Of a stretch of DNA of 64,000 nt, positions 38,674 through 47,467 are shown piece by piece. Source of the stretch: Edaphobacter sp. (lineage in GTDB: Bacteria > Acidobacteriota > Terriglobia > Terriglobales > Acidobacteriaceae); assembly GCA_025462645.1 (NCBI GenBank), contig JAOAPB010000045.1, forward strand, positions 1-64,000. Reading direction: 5' to 3'. How positions within the stretch are numbered: the stretch's first letter is position 1; each line of letters opens with the position of its first letter. The notes under the pieces were generated by a model that worked only from the letters and a program-made list of their open reading frames with translations, was not told where the DNA came from and made no database searches. A program made the translations under genes and the position numbers.

Positions 38674-39288
38674 CCGGCAGGCGCGACCTTCATCAAGGGT
38701 GACATTCTGACCCCTGAAGGCTGCAAGAAGCTCGTGGACGAGTCCATCAAGGCGCTTGGCGGACTCGACATTCTCGTCAACAATGCCGCAGCCGCAGAAC
38801 TCGTTTTGCCGAACTCCGAGGCCATCTCGGATGCCGTTTGGCAGGAAACGATTGCGTCGAATCTACTGTCCGTCGTTCGCGTGACAAACGCGGCGTTGCC
38901 CGCACTGAAGGAGTCAACACAGGGCTCCATCCTCAACATCTCGTCTGGGAGTGATCTTCCGGGCAGCGGTCCACTCGTTCATTACGGCGCAAGCAAGGCC
39001 GGGATGAACTACTACACGAAGGCACTTGCGAAGGAGCTAGGTGTCGCAAACAAGATTCGTGTGAACATCGTCACGCCCGGCGGCGTTGAGACACCGGGCG
39101 GCGACAAAATTCGCAATGAGATCATGGCGGCAATGGGCGCACCGCCCGAGGCTGCCGTTGCTATGGTGCCGCTCGGTCGGCTCGGATTGCCCTCGGATAT
39201 TGCAGAAGCTTCAGTCTTCCTGCTTTCGCCGCGTGCCATCTGGATCACTGGACAAAACTTCCATGTTGACGGTGGCTTCAGCTTCTAA
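38674..39288 (+). pseudogene. Short-chain dehydrogenase lacking its N-terminal cofactor loop
   Basis: Conserved from PAGATFIKGDILTPEGCKKL through LGGLDILVNNAAAA, ILNISSGSD (catalytic Ser), HYGASKAGM (YxxxK) and a C-terminal WITGQNFHVDGGFSF. The first ~45 residues, including the TGxxxGxG dinucleotide-binding loop, are absent. A start at Met 38734 would give a 184-residue protein unable to bind NAD(P) normally. The break abuts the KdsC stub. It converges on the TetR gene with a shared terminator. Confidence 0.75.
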
Positions 39289-39304
39289 ATCGCTCGGTCG
39301 GTCT

Positions 39305-39348
39305 AAAGAAAATCAGGCTCGCTGACCTCAGCGAGCCTGATTTTCTTT
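39305..39348. terminator. Bidirectional terminator, perfect 21-bp stem
   Basis: AAAGAAAATCAGGCTCGCTGA and its exact complement, separated by CC. The A-rich and T-rich flanks allow it to work in both directions, serving the convergent SDR and TetR genes. The last seven codons of the TetR gene are encoded within the stem. Confidence 0.85.
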
Positions 39349-39981
39349 GTGATTGCTGTGTTGTCCTACGTCGAGATAGCCCATGTAGCGAAGGGCGACA
39401 TCAACAACTCTCATCAATTCTGGTTTCGTCGCACCGCTCGCGTGCTGTACGCTAAGTCCCTGGATCAGCGCAGCAACGTATCGAGTCAATGCTGCTGGGT
39501 CCACATCTTCGCCAAGGTCTCCAGACTTCTTAGCCTGCTCGAATCGCTGTCTTGCCTTCGATAGTCCATTCTTCCTGAGTTGAATCAACCATTGCTTGAT
39601 GGGATCTGCGTCGTCTCCGACCGCCAACGCCCCGTGTACCGAGAGGCAACCTTTCGGATTGCCGGGAGTCGCCAGGAAATCCACGGTGCCCCGAAGCGAC
39701 GATTCGATTACTTCCCGAATCGTGGGTTTCGCAAGGGCTTCGCGTATGTATCCTTGATACGTGCCGAGATAGCGCTCAAATGCCTTTTTGAAGAGTTCTT
39801 CCTTGTTGCCGAAAGCGGCCCACATACTGGAGCGGTTAATCCGCATGGCGTCTGTCAGGTCGGTGAGCGTGGCCCCTTCGTATCCTTTTTCCCAAAACAC
39901 ACGCATCGCTGCATCTAGGGCCGCCGTGGTGTCGAACCCTCGGGGGCGACCCATCTTCGAGTTGTCAGAGGTTCTAGCCAT
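39328..39981 (-). CDS. TetR/AcrR-family regulator
   Basis: About 217 residues from Met 39981 (MARTSDNSKMGRPRGFD). The N-terminal HTH is YEGATLTDLTDAMRINRSSM with the usual following FGNKEELFKKAF; the C-terminal ligand domain resembles TetR_C_16/AefR-like members. An 18-residue upstream extension is unlikely. Two copies of a CGTACG-centred palindrome lie 70-210 bases upstream and are probable operators. Such regulators commonly control neighbouring SDR oxidoreductases, whose remains lie on both sides. Confidence 0.87.
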   Translation of the reverse strand: MARTSDNSKMGRPRGFDTTAALDAAMRVFWEKGYEGATLTDLTDAMRINRSSMWAAFGNKEELFKKAFERYLGTYQGYIREALAKPTIREVIESSLRGTVDFLATPGNPKGCLSVHGALAVGDDADPIKQWLIQLRKNGLSKARQRFEQAKKSGDLGEDVDPAALTRYVAALIQGLSVQHASGATKPELMRVVDVALRYMGYLDVGQHSNHKENQAR

Positions 39982-40049
39982 ACACATTATTGGATACATC
40001 TGAACCGAAAAGGATGGAAGTTCGTAGCCAGGCATCGCGGGAGATGCTT

Positions 40050-40067
40050 ATCTGAATCGTACGGTTC
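40050..40067. promoter_or_regulatory. Palindromic operator-like site 1
   Basis: ATCTGAATCGTACGGTTC; the core GAATCGTACGGTTC is a near-perfect palindrome around CGTACG. Located 69 bases upstream of the TetR start. The same sequence recurs in inverted form at 40177-40194. Confidence 0.65.
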
Positions 40068-40099
40068 AAAGATAAAATTTCCAAGAGGAATCGATAGTC

Positions 40100-40138
40100 G
40101 GCTCCTCCGGTGATGGCGGCAACCTTACCCCCAAGGTT
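40100..40138 (-). pseudogene. N-terminal stub of an SDR oxidoreductase
   Basis: NLGGKVAAITGGA, the first strand and the beginning of the cofactor loop of an SDR, preceded by a ribosome-like GGGGAGAGGAAAGG and, further up, by operator-like site 2. Similarity stops after ITGGA. It is probably the head of a lost target gene of the TetR regulator, read in the same direction as tetR. Confidence 0.5.
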
Positions 40139-40176
40139 CCCTTTCCTCTCCCCTTGTATTGCAAAAATGGACATCG

Positions 40177-40194
40177 GAACCGTACGATTCAGAT
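40177..40194. promoter_or_regulatory. Palindromic operator-like site 2
   Basis: GAACCGTACGATTCAGAT, the exact reverse complement of site 1 over all 18 bases. It sits where the promoter of the SDR stub should lie, about 40 bases before its first conserved codon. Confidence 0.65.
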
Positions 40195-40368
40195 ATGTGT
40201 GCAAGGAGGATGTAGAACATTTGAGCTTCCCATCTCGCAAGCTTCCATCCCTTTGAGCGCCGGCGGAATGAAGCGAAGGAAACAGACTACTTAACTGATG
40301 AATTTATGGCACTTTCAACCAACGTACGTGTAGCAGAGAAATGAAGATGCACCGTTGGAGTCACCACA

Positions 40369-41311
40369 TTGTCCGTACTTGTAGATATCCGCCTTCAGTT
40401 GGCCGCAGTCACACTTGCAGAGGAAATGAACTTCACCAGGGCAGCAGAGCGGCTGAGGATCACACAGCCGGCTCTTAGCAAGCAAATCGCTGAGCTAGAA
40501 AGTCGTCTTGGCTTCGCAGTCTTCGAGCGCGATCAGAAGCATGTTTCGCTTACCGAAGCGGGACAAGTCTTTGTCAGGGGCTGCCAAGATTCTTTAGCAA
40601 TCCTTGAGAAAGCAGTGCGAACAGCCCGCGCCGCGCAAGACGAGATTCAGCCGGTTGTCACCATCGGACACAGCCCCTACGTTTGCCCTTCAATAGTGTC
40701 CGCTTTGGTTGGCGTTCATCTCCCTCTCTATCCGGCGTTGCGACTTCGCATGGAAAGCAGATTTGGGAACGAACTCATCCACAGCGTTCTGTCCGCCGAA
40801 CTCGACATCGCAATCCTCGAAGAGCCAATTGAGAACCCTCTTACCCTCGTGCCTTTGTTGACTGCCCCCCTTCACGCCGTCATGTCGTTCGATCACCCAG
40901 CGGCGAAGAAGCGTTCAGTGAACTATAGAGGACTTCACTAATGTCGGCTGGATGATGTTTCCCAAGAAGGCAAATCCGATCATTTACTACCGCGTCTTCG
41001 AGGCGGCGAAGATGACCGGAGTCTCTCCCGTTGAACTCCACCACTACATGATGCCGCACGAAGTTGTTCAACTCATTTCAGAGAATTTCGGGATTGCTTT
41101 CATGCCTGGCGGGATTGCGGAGCAGGTAGCGGGCACTGAATTGGCGGCTCGGCCTCTCGCGTCGAAAGCGTTTGAAATTACCTGTCATTTGGCGCTTCGC
41201 ACCGATCAATCTTCGCGCTTGGTGAATGAGTTCGGAAGAGCCTTCTTGAAAAAAATGACACCGGCTGCGCGGCAGGGCGAAGCCTCCGGACAGATGTTCT
41301 TGAAGCTGTAG
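40369..41311 (+). pseudogene. LysR-family regulator with a single-base frameshift
   Basis: The HTH is complete (MNFTRAAERLRITQPALSKQ), followed by the substrate-binding domain to SFDHPAAKKRSVNY near 40925. There one extra A turns the frame to a stop; in the next frame EDFTNVGWMMFPKKA continues the same domain to the stop at 41311. Both parts are otherwise well conserved, so this is a recent lesion or a sequencing error. Translation appears to begin at TTG 40369. Confidence 0.8.
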
Positions 41312-41353
41312 ACTCCGCATGCGGCTCGCTATTGCGAGCCGCATTTGACAGCA

Positions 41354-41572
41354 TTAGTGGATGGTGTCCCAAGGGCGAACAGGAAGGTATTTTGCAAACC
41401 CCGGCCAGTCCGAAGTAGCCATGCCGTCAGGGCGTTCACGATCCCACTTGTCGAACTCTGCGCGTTCGTCGGCAGGCAATTTCTCGACACACTCCAGCAT
41501 CTTTCCGAACCATTGGTTGATGCGGCCGTGGCGAATGTCGACCACTTTTGGATTGTCGAAGTCTTCTGCCAT
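41354..41572 (-). CDS. Small hypothetical acidic protein (72 aa)
   Basis: MAEDFDNPKVVDIRHGRINQ opens a short, charged, soluble protein rich in Asp, Glu and Trp, with a C-terminal KYLPVRPWDTIH. The family is not recognised. I use the Met at 41572 rather than the one six codons upstream. It sits between the LysR remnant and the excisionase-like gene, and may be mobile-element cargo. Confidence 0.4.
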   Translation of the reverse strand: MAEDFDNPKVVDIRHGRINQWFGKMLECVEKLPADERAEFDKWDRERPDGMATSDWPGFAKYLPVRPWDTIH

Positions 41573-41742
41573 GGAGCAAACCTCTCGCACTAGTGTAGTG
41601 CGTCATTCCATAGAGGAATAACTGACATACGAAAAGTAATTGGACGGTTCCGTACACGAGAGTCAATGCTAGTCCGCACAGAGGTACCTGTTCGATAAAC
41701 CCACGAACTCGCTTCGTTGGTTGGTTGCGAGCGGAGGATAGC

Positions 41743-41970
41743 ATGACTGAATTACGGAAGCCAGCTGCGTCAGAGAAGCCCATTTTCGGGCCTGGGGCAG
41801 ACCCCCTAATGGATTGCAACAAAGCGGCAGCATTTCTCGGTGTCCATCCCCGCACTCTTCAGCGCATGGTAATGCGTGGCGAAATCCGTGCGGTCCGTGT
41901 CGGGAAACTCTACCGGTTCGTTCCATCCGCTATTCAAGAGTGGGTTTCAGAGCACAGCCTAGCGAGTTGA
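41743..41970 (+). CDS. Excisionase-like helix-turn-helix protein
   Basis: About 75 residues; residues ~25-70 are a MerR/excisionase-type winged HTH (NKAAAFLGVHPRTLQRMVMR, then VGKLYRFVPSAIQEW). Such proteins are recombination directionality factors or accessory DNA binders of integrative elements. It lies 95 bases ahead of the tyrosine recombinase and reads in the same direction. A Met six codons earlier (41725) is possible. Confidence 0.75.
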   Translation: MTELRKPAASEKPIFGPGADPLMDCNKAAAFLGVHPRTLQRMVMRGEIRAVRVGKLYRFVPSAIQEWVSEHSLAS

Positions 41971-42065
41971 CTCGCAACAATCCCGTAGTTTTTCTGGATT
42001 CTGCAGGCGCGATCCGCTACGCTTTAAGCAGCCATTTGTGCCGGGAAATCAGGGAAGGAACCTTG

Positions 42066-43316
42066 ATGGAACGAGCACGTTATCAATTTGGAAGTCTCAC
42101 TCGCAAAAAGCGGGCGAAGGGATCGGACGCCTGGGAGTTTCGCTATTACGAATCGACAGCACAGGGCACACGAGAGCGTAGGACCGCTACCGTTGGCACG
42201 GTCGACAAGTACAAAACGAAAGCTCTCGCACAGAAGGCAGTCGAAGCCCTCCTCCTAAACTCAACTCTGAAACTCCACAACAGTGCATGGCCGTGGTCAC
42301 CTTCGGAGCCGTTTGTGACCGATATCTTGAGGAAGAACTGCCAGAACGATACTCGACGGCGAAGTCCTATCGATCGAATATCAAGAACTACCTCAAGCCA
42401 CGCTGGGGCGACTATTTGCTCGACAAGATTCGACCTATGGCGGTCGAAGATTGGCTGAAGAACCTACCGATGGCACCGAAGTCCAAGGCGCATATTCGGA
42501 GCGGGATGCACTTGATGTATGAATGCGCTACGCGATGGGAACTCTTCACTGAGCAGAGGAATCCGATTGCTCTCGTCCGAATCAAGGGCGGTAGCAAGCC
42601 AGCAGCGGCCCATCATTCTGACTGTGGACCAGTTCGAAAACGTCGTTGCGACACTGCGCGAGCCGTACCGCACGATGGTCCAAATCGCCCAATGCCTCGA
42701 TCTTCGCGTAAGTGAGATCGCGGCGCTTCAGTGGGATGACTTCGATTTTGAGAAAAACCAACTACTCGTGCAACGTAGCTTCGTAAGCGGGCGGGTGGAT
42801 GACGTCAAGACCGAATACTCCCAGGATTACGTTCCGCTCCATCCCAGCCTTACCAAGATCGTTCTGGAATGGAGCAAGCAGGCTGTACCGACCGAGGAAG
42901 GCTGGGTCTTCGCTAATCCGATGACGAACCGCCCCTACCACCCGACCGAGATCCAGAAGCGATACCTACGCCCCTCCGGCTGCTGCACGGTGCAGTGTCC
43001 GACCTGCGGAGCAAAGGCCGGCCTCTGGTGCTGGCAGGAAAATCCCACTGCCAACGGCAAACGCGTTCTCATCCACGAGACGCGGAAGCAAGCGGCAGGG
43101 AGGCTGGGCGAAATCGGCTGGCACACATTCCGTCACACGTATCGTTCGTGGCTGGATGAGACCGGAGCGCCAATGAAGGTGCAGCAGGAACTGATGCGTC
43201 ACGCGTCGATTCAAACGACTATGAATGTCTACGGACAGGCGATGTCGTCATCGAAGCGGGAAGCAAATGGGAAGGTCGTCGAGATGGTGCTCAAGCCAGT
43301 TGCAGCGAGCGCCTGA
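42066..43316 (+). pseudogene. Tyrosine recombinase (integrase) with two frameshifts and a zinc-finger-like insertion
   Basis: Starts at ATG 42066 with a ribosome site GGAAGGAA. The N-terminal part is one frame to about 42260, the core-binding domain (VTFGAVCDRYLEEELPERYS) a second to about 42600, and the catalytic domain a third. Catalytic residues look intact: Arg in LDLRVSEIAALQWDD, HTFRHTYRSWL, and Tyr in TMNVYGQA. Between the first Arg and the HxxR box lies an insertion with CPTCGAKAGLWC and a later HETR, a CxxC-C-H pattern like a small zinc finger. Its end is 75 bases from the initiator tRNA gene, a likely integration target. Confidence 0.8.
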
Positions 43317-43391
43317 AACGGCGATTTTTCTTATTGGGAGTTTATGGGAGTTTGTTCGAAGAGTCCGAATCTCGTAAGTTGTTGAGAGATT

Positions 43392-43468
<77 letters not shown>

Positions 43469-43473
43469 CTTTG

Positions 43474-43502
43474 AATATATCGTTACTGGGGGGATAGGTC
43501 AA
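43474..43502 (-). promoter_or_regulatory. Sigma-70 promoter of the initiator tRNA gene
   Basis: On the minus strand TTGACC (43502-43497), a 17-base spacer and TATATT (43479-43474). The tRNA begins only five bases after the -10 box, so the predicted start point coincides with base 1 or 2 of the tRNA. Confidence 0.8.
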
Positions 43503-43659
43503 TTCGCTGCCATACTCCTATGCCATACTTTTATTTGATGATGAAGAAGCTGGTAGAACGAGGCGAAGAAGCGTAACTTTTTCTGGAGTTTAGAGTCTGC
43601 ATAAGTACTACCGTTGTGCGATGGTTTCTGAGCGTCGCTTGGCAGGTGGCGGAGGTTGT

Positions 43660-44919
43660 ATGAAGCAGAATTGTTTGTTTTTGAAGAGTTTAGCGGCAAT
43701 AATCTTGGTTGCGGCATTGCTGGTGTTTCATGTGCCAGCGAGCGCTCAAACGAAGCCGGTGACGATGCCGGATGCGCAAATTGAGGCCAATGTTTTGAAG
43801 GCCTTGGCGGGAGCTCCGCAGTTGACGGATCAGGCCATCAGTTCGACTACGGTCTTTGGAACTGTGACTCTGAGTGGGACTGCGCGGGATGAGGCCTCGC
43901 GGGATATGGCCGAGGCTCTGGTTTCGAACGCTCCAGGTGTGAAAAAGGTTGTTGATGAGCTGACGATTGGCACGGGAACAGCCGCAGCAGCTGTGGCGGA
44001 CGGTGCGCAACAAGGGCAGGACTCGACGGGGGAGGGCACGAGCCCTAATCTTCACTCAGACGGTACGATGGCTCCTCCATCAACGCAGATGGCTCCAGCG
44101 CAGAGTTCTCCGAACGCTGCTGGGCCGCAACAGCAGCAGGCGGATGGGCAGCAGGAGGGTCAGCAACCCCCATATCGTCGCGGTTTTCAGCGCCCTTATG
44201 GATCGCCCCCATCGGCTTATGAACAGCAGCAGCCTCAGGTTGTACAGCAAGGCGGGACGGCAGTGGTGGTGCCGAGTGGTTCGATGTTCCGCGTGCGAAT
44301 CGATGAGGGGATGAGTAGCAAGAAGACGGCTCCTGGCACTCTATTTGATGGAGTTATGCTGAATGATGTGGTTGCTGGTGGATCAATTGCGATTCCTCGG
44401 GGTGCTGCGGTGCAGGGTGTGGTCGCGGATGTTCATAATTCAGGTCAGTTGAAGGGAAGCGGTGGGCTTTCGCTGCAATTGACGCAAGTTACCCTTGGGG
44501 GCAGGACATATCCTTTGGTTTCAAACCTTTGGTCGTATCAGGGGGTTGATAAGACGGGGAGTACGGTCGGCAATACGGTTGGTTTGGGAGCAGTTGGCGC
44601 GTTGATTGGAGCGGTGGCTGGCGGTGGCGTGGGGGCTGCGGTTGGCGCTGGTGTCGGCGGGGTTGCCGGGCTTGGAGTGTCTTCGGCGTCTGGACGAGGA
44701 GAGGCGATACTGCCGGCGGAGGCGATTGTGAGCTTTCGCCTGACGCAACCTGCTGAATTGACTACGGTTTCTCAGGCAGAGCTGAATCGGTTGGGTGCTG
44801 GAGTGCCGATTGGAGGGCCGCAGCAGTTGCAGCGACGTTATCCTCCACCACCTCCTCCCCCGCCTTACTACTATGGGTATGGGCCTGTTTATTATCCTTA
44901 CCCACGGTATTACCGGTGA
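43660..44919 (+). CDS. Exported BON-domain protein with glycine zipper and Pro/Tyr tail
   Basis: About 419 residues from Met 43660, which has GGAGG before it. A signal peptide (LKSLAAIILVAALLVFHV) is followed by a BON domain (about 38-100, ending VKKVVDELTIG), a Gln/Pro-rich linker (about 110-205), a beta-rich central part (MFRVRIDEGMSSKKTAPGTL), a glycine-zipper membrane segment (GAVGALIGAVAGGGVGAAVG) and a C-terminus of eight prolines followed by alternating Tyr, Pro and Gly. Probably an envelope-stability or outer-membrane-associated protein. Confidence 0.82.
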   Translation: MKQNCLFLKSLAAIILVAALLVFHVPASAQTKPVTMPDAQIEANVLKALAGAPQLTDQAISSTTVFGTVTLSGTARDEASRDMAEALVSNAPGVKKVVDELTIGTGTAAAAVADGAQQGQDSTGEGTSPNLHSDGTMAPPSTQMAPAQSSPNAAGPQQQQADGQQEGQQPPYRRGFQRPYGSPPSAYEQQQPQVVQQGGTAVVVPSGSMFRVRIDEGMSSKKTAPGTLFDGVMLNDVVAGGSIAIPRGAAVQGVVADVHNSGQLKGSGGLSLQLTQVTLGGRTYPLVSNLWSYQGVDKTGSTVGNTVGLGAVGALIGAVAGGGVGAAVGAGVGGVAGLGVSSASGRGEAILPAEAIVSFRLTQPAELTTVSQAELNRLGAGVPIGGPQQLQRRYPPPPPPPPYYYGYGPVYYPYPRYYR

Positions 44920-44943
44920 GATTTTTCCGGAAAAAATGCGAGG

Positions 44944-44970
44944 CCCCGGGCGACCGGGGTTTTGCTGTTT
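44944..44970 (+). terminator. Rho-independent terminator after the BON-domain gene
   Basis: CCCCGG-GCGA-CCGGGG followed by TTTTGCTGTTTT, 24 bases after the stop codon. The remaining ~370 bases to the next gene contain no further gene. Confidence 0.75.
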
Positions 44971-45338
44971 TACTGGCTTTTAAGGGTGTTTTGGGAAAAG
45001 CGCGTGGTAAAAAGACGATTTTGTGTGGTCGAACGATGGTAGAGTGCATGGCTGACGTGGACTGCGAACGGCATCTTTTTCGGGGGGAAAAGTATGCCAC
45101 TTTTTTCAAGTTTATTTTCGCGGGTCTCCGGGGGGCTCCAGCCGGTTCAACGAGGTTGCACAGGTTGAATCGTGGGGCTTGACGAAAGGATGGCTGCCAC
45201 TGATTTATACTAGTCGCTTGTCCTGCAATCGGCGTGGCGCGAGTCGAGAGACGACCCGCCAGGTCACGCAAAATCCCGGACAGAGCGCTCACTTTCCGAA
45301 GTGGAAACGGTGTGAGCTATGAAGGTTTCCAGTCGAGC

Positions 45339-47315
45339 ATGATTCGCATTCTGCAAAAAGACAACCGCATCACGAAGATTCTCTTCGCCGTCATCATTGG
45401 ATTTGCTGTGATCACGATGGTGATCACGCTTGTGCCGGGCATCTTTGACAATGCAACGGGCGACAGTGCCACCGTCTTCGCGACGGTGCGGGAGCCGGGC
45501 ATCCTGGGCAGGGTGGGCGGTGACAGCACGCCGATCAAGATGACCGAGGTGAACCAACTGGCGCAGCGACAGCTGCAGCAGCAGCGTCTGCCTGACTTTC
45601 TGCTGCCGTACATGTCGCAGCGGGCGGGGCAGATCCTGGTGCAGCGGGCGATCCTGAAGCATGAGGCGGACCGGCTGAACCTGCAGGTGAGCGATGAGGA
45701 CCTGCGCCGCGAGCTGCAGACGGGACCCTTCGCGCAGTACCTGTTCCCGAACGGGCAGTACGTTGGCGATGACGCCTATATCAACTTCGTGCAGAGCGCG
45801 TTCCAGACGAGCCGGGCCGACTTCGAGTCTCAGGTGAAGAGCGACATGGAGCTGAATCGGCTCCAGGCGCTGATCACAGGTGGCGTGACGGTCTCCGACG
45901 CCGCTGTGCGCGAGGCTTACCGGGTGCAGGGGACGAAGGTGAAGTTCGACTACGCCGTCATCTCTGCCGACGACCTGCGCAAGACCATCAACCCCTCGGA
46001 CTCCGAGTTGCAGGCCTTCTTCAAGACGAATCAGGCGAAGTACGCGACCGCGGTCCCCGAGACCCGCAAGATTCAGTACGTCACGTTCGACGCCTCCAAA
46101 CTGCCGGGCGGCAAGCCGCAGGTGAGCGATGCCGAGATTCAGGCCTACTACAACGCGCACCGGGATCAGTACCAGGTGAAGGAGCAGGTGAAGGTCCGGC
46201 ATATCCTGATCGCCGTGCCCCAGGGTGCGGACAGCAAGACGGATGCAGCCGCGAAGGCCAAGGCCGAGGACCTGCTGAAGCAGATCAAGAGCGGCGGCAA
46301 CTTTGCCGATCTGGCGTCCAAGAACTCGGATGACCCTGGTAGCAAGGCGCAGGGCGGCGAGCTGGGCTGGATGGACCGGGGCAAGACGGTTCCGGAGTTC
46401 GACAAGGCTGCGTTCACTTTGGCTCCGGGGCAGACCTCGGACCTGATCAAGACGCAGTTCGGCTATCACATCCTGCAGGTGGAGGATAAGAAGACGGCGC
46501 ATCTTCGTCCTCTGACAGAGGTGAAGGCTGAGATCGTACCGGTGCTGGAGCAGCAGAAGTCCGGTGCGGCGATGCAGACGTTTGCCTCGCAGATAGCTGC
46601 GGATGCGAAGAAGAATGGCCTGGAGAAGGCAGCGGGCGCGAAGGGGCTTCAGGCGGTCACGACCGACTACATCGCCAAGGATGGCGTGGTGGCCGGATTG
46701 GCCGATGCGGCTCCGCTGTTGACGCAGGCTTTCGCTGTGGCCAAGGGGGCCGACCCGGCTTCGGTATCGACCGGCGATGGGTTTGCCGTGTTCCAGGTGG
46801 CGGATGTGAAGGTGGCTCATGCTCCCGATTTTGCGGAGTACAAGCAGCACATCCTCGAGGACTATCGCGAGCAGCAGGTTCCGCAGTTGCTCAACGCGCA
46901 GTTGAACAAGCTGGAAGACCGGGCGAAGGTGCTGAACGACCTGAGGAAGGCAGCCGACGAGATGAAGATCCCGGTTAAGACCAGCGATCTCGTAGGCAAG
47001 GATGGGCAGGTGCCTGATCTGGGCGCGATGAGCGGTCCGGGTGCGGTGGCATTCTCGCTACCCAAGGGAGCCATCTCGGGGCCGATCAACACTGGGCGAG
47101 AGGGCGTTGTCCTGACTGTGCTGGAGAAGCAGGAGCCTAGCGCCGAGGACATCGCGAAGAATTTCGCCCAGACCCGGGAGCAACTGCTTGCCGCGCAGCA
47201 TGAGGAGATCTTCCGCGTGTACATCGGCAACCTGATGGATAAGTACGAGAAGGGCGGGGCGATCCGGTACTCGAAGAAGCAGCCGGCCCCCGCTTCCTCT
47301 CCTTTCGGAAACTAA
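45339..47315 (+). CDS. PpiD/SurA-like periplasmic peptidyl-prolyl isomerase
   Basis: About 658 residues. An N-terminal membrane anchor (ILFAVIIGFAVITMVITLVP) is followed by a SurA_N-like helical domain (about 45-200), a parvulin domain (VKVRHILIAVPQGAD through GYHILQVEDKKT, about 285-390) and a second parvulin-like fold to the C-terminus. It would assist folding of outer-membrane proteins in the periplasm, anchored as PpiD is. The start at 45339 puts the anchor near residue 10; an upstream open extension from 45234 lacks conservation. Confidence 0.88.
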   Translation: MIRILQKDNRITKILFAVIIGFAVITMVITLVPGIFDNATGDSATVFATVREPGILGRVGGDSTPIKMTEVNQLAQRQLQQQRLPDFLLPYMSQRAGQILVQRAILKHEADRLNLQVSDEDLRRELQTGPFAQYLFPNGQYVGDDAYINFVQSAFQTSRADFESQVKSDMELNRLQALITGGVTVSDAAVREAYRVQGTKVKFDYAVISADDLRKTINPSDSELQAFFKTNQAKYATAVPETRKIQYVTFDASKLPGGKPQVSDAEIQAYYNAHRDQYQVKEQVKVRHILIAVPQGADSKTDAAAKAKAEDLLKQIKSGGNFADLASKNSDDPGSKAQGGELGWMDRGKTVPEFDKAAFTLAPGQTSDLIKTQFGYHILQVEDKKTAHLRPLTEVKAEIVPVLEQQKSGAAMQTFASQIAADAKKNGLEKAAGAKGLQAVTTDYIAKDGVVAGLADAAPLLTQAFAVAKGADPASVSTGDGFAVFQVADVKVAHAPDFAEYKQHILEDYREQQVPQLLNAQLNKLEDRAKVLNDLRKAADEMKIPVKTSDLVGKDGQVPDLGAMSGPGAVAFSLPKGAISGPINTGREGVVLTVLEKQEPSAEDIAKNFAQTREQLLAAQHEEIFRVYIGNLMDKYEKGGAIRYSKKQPAPASSPFGN

Positions 47316-47339
47316 ACAACTGAGCAGTTTGGTAGTGAA

Positions 47340-47376
47340 GGCACCCCAGAAGAAGGCTCTCTGGGGTGCCTTTTTT
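47340..47376 (+). terminator. Strong rho-independent terminator
   Basis: GGCACCCCAGA / TCTGGGGTGCC form a perfect 11-bp stem with a nine-base loop and six T, 24 bases after the foldase stop. Confidence 0.9.
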
Positions 47377-47467
47377 ATGTTGTGGGTAACACCCATGCGA
47401 CGCACGTATGATTTGGGCATCCTAGATGGAAGCAGTGCAGGGAATTGGAGCAGTGCAAGGGGGCACA

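Noticed and set aside
45264-46850. 528-codon open frame antisense to the PpiD-like foldase
   Set aside because: High-GC shadow of a real gene; Leu/Arg/His-rich low-complexity translation.
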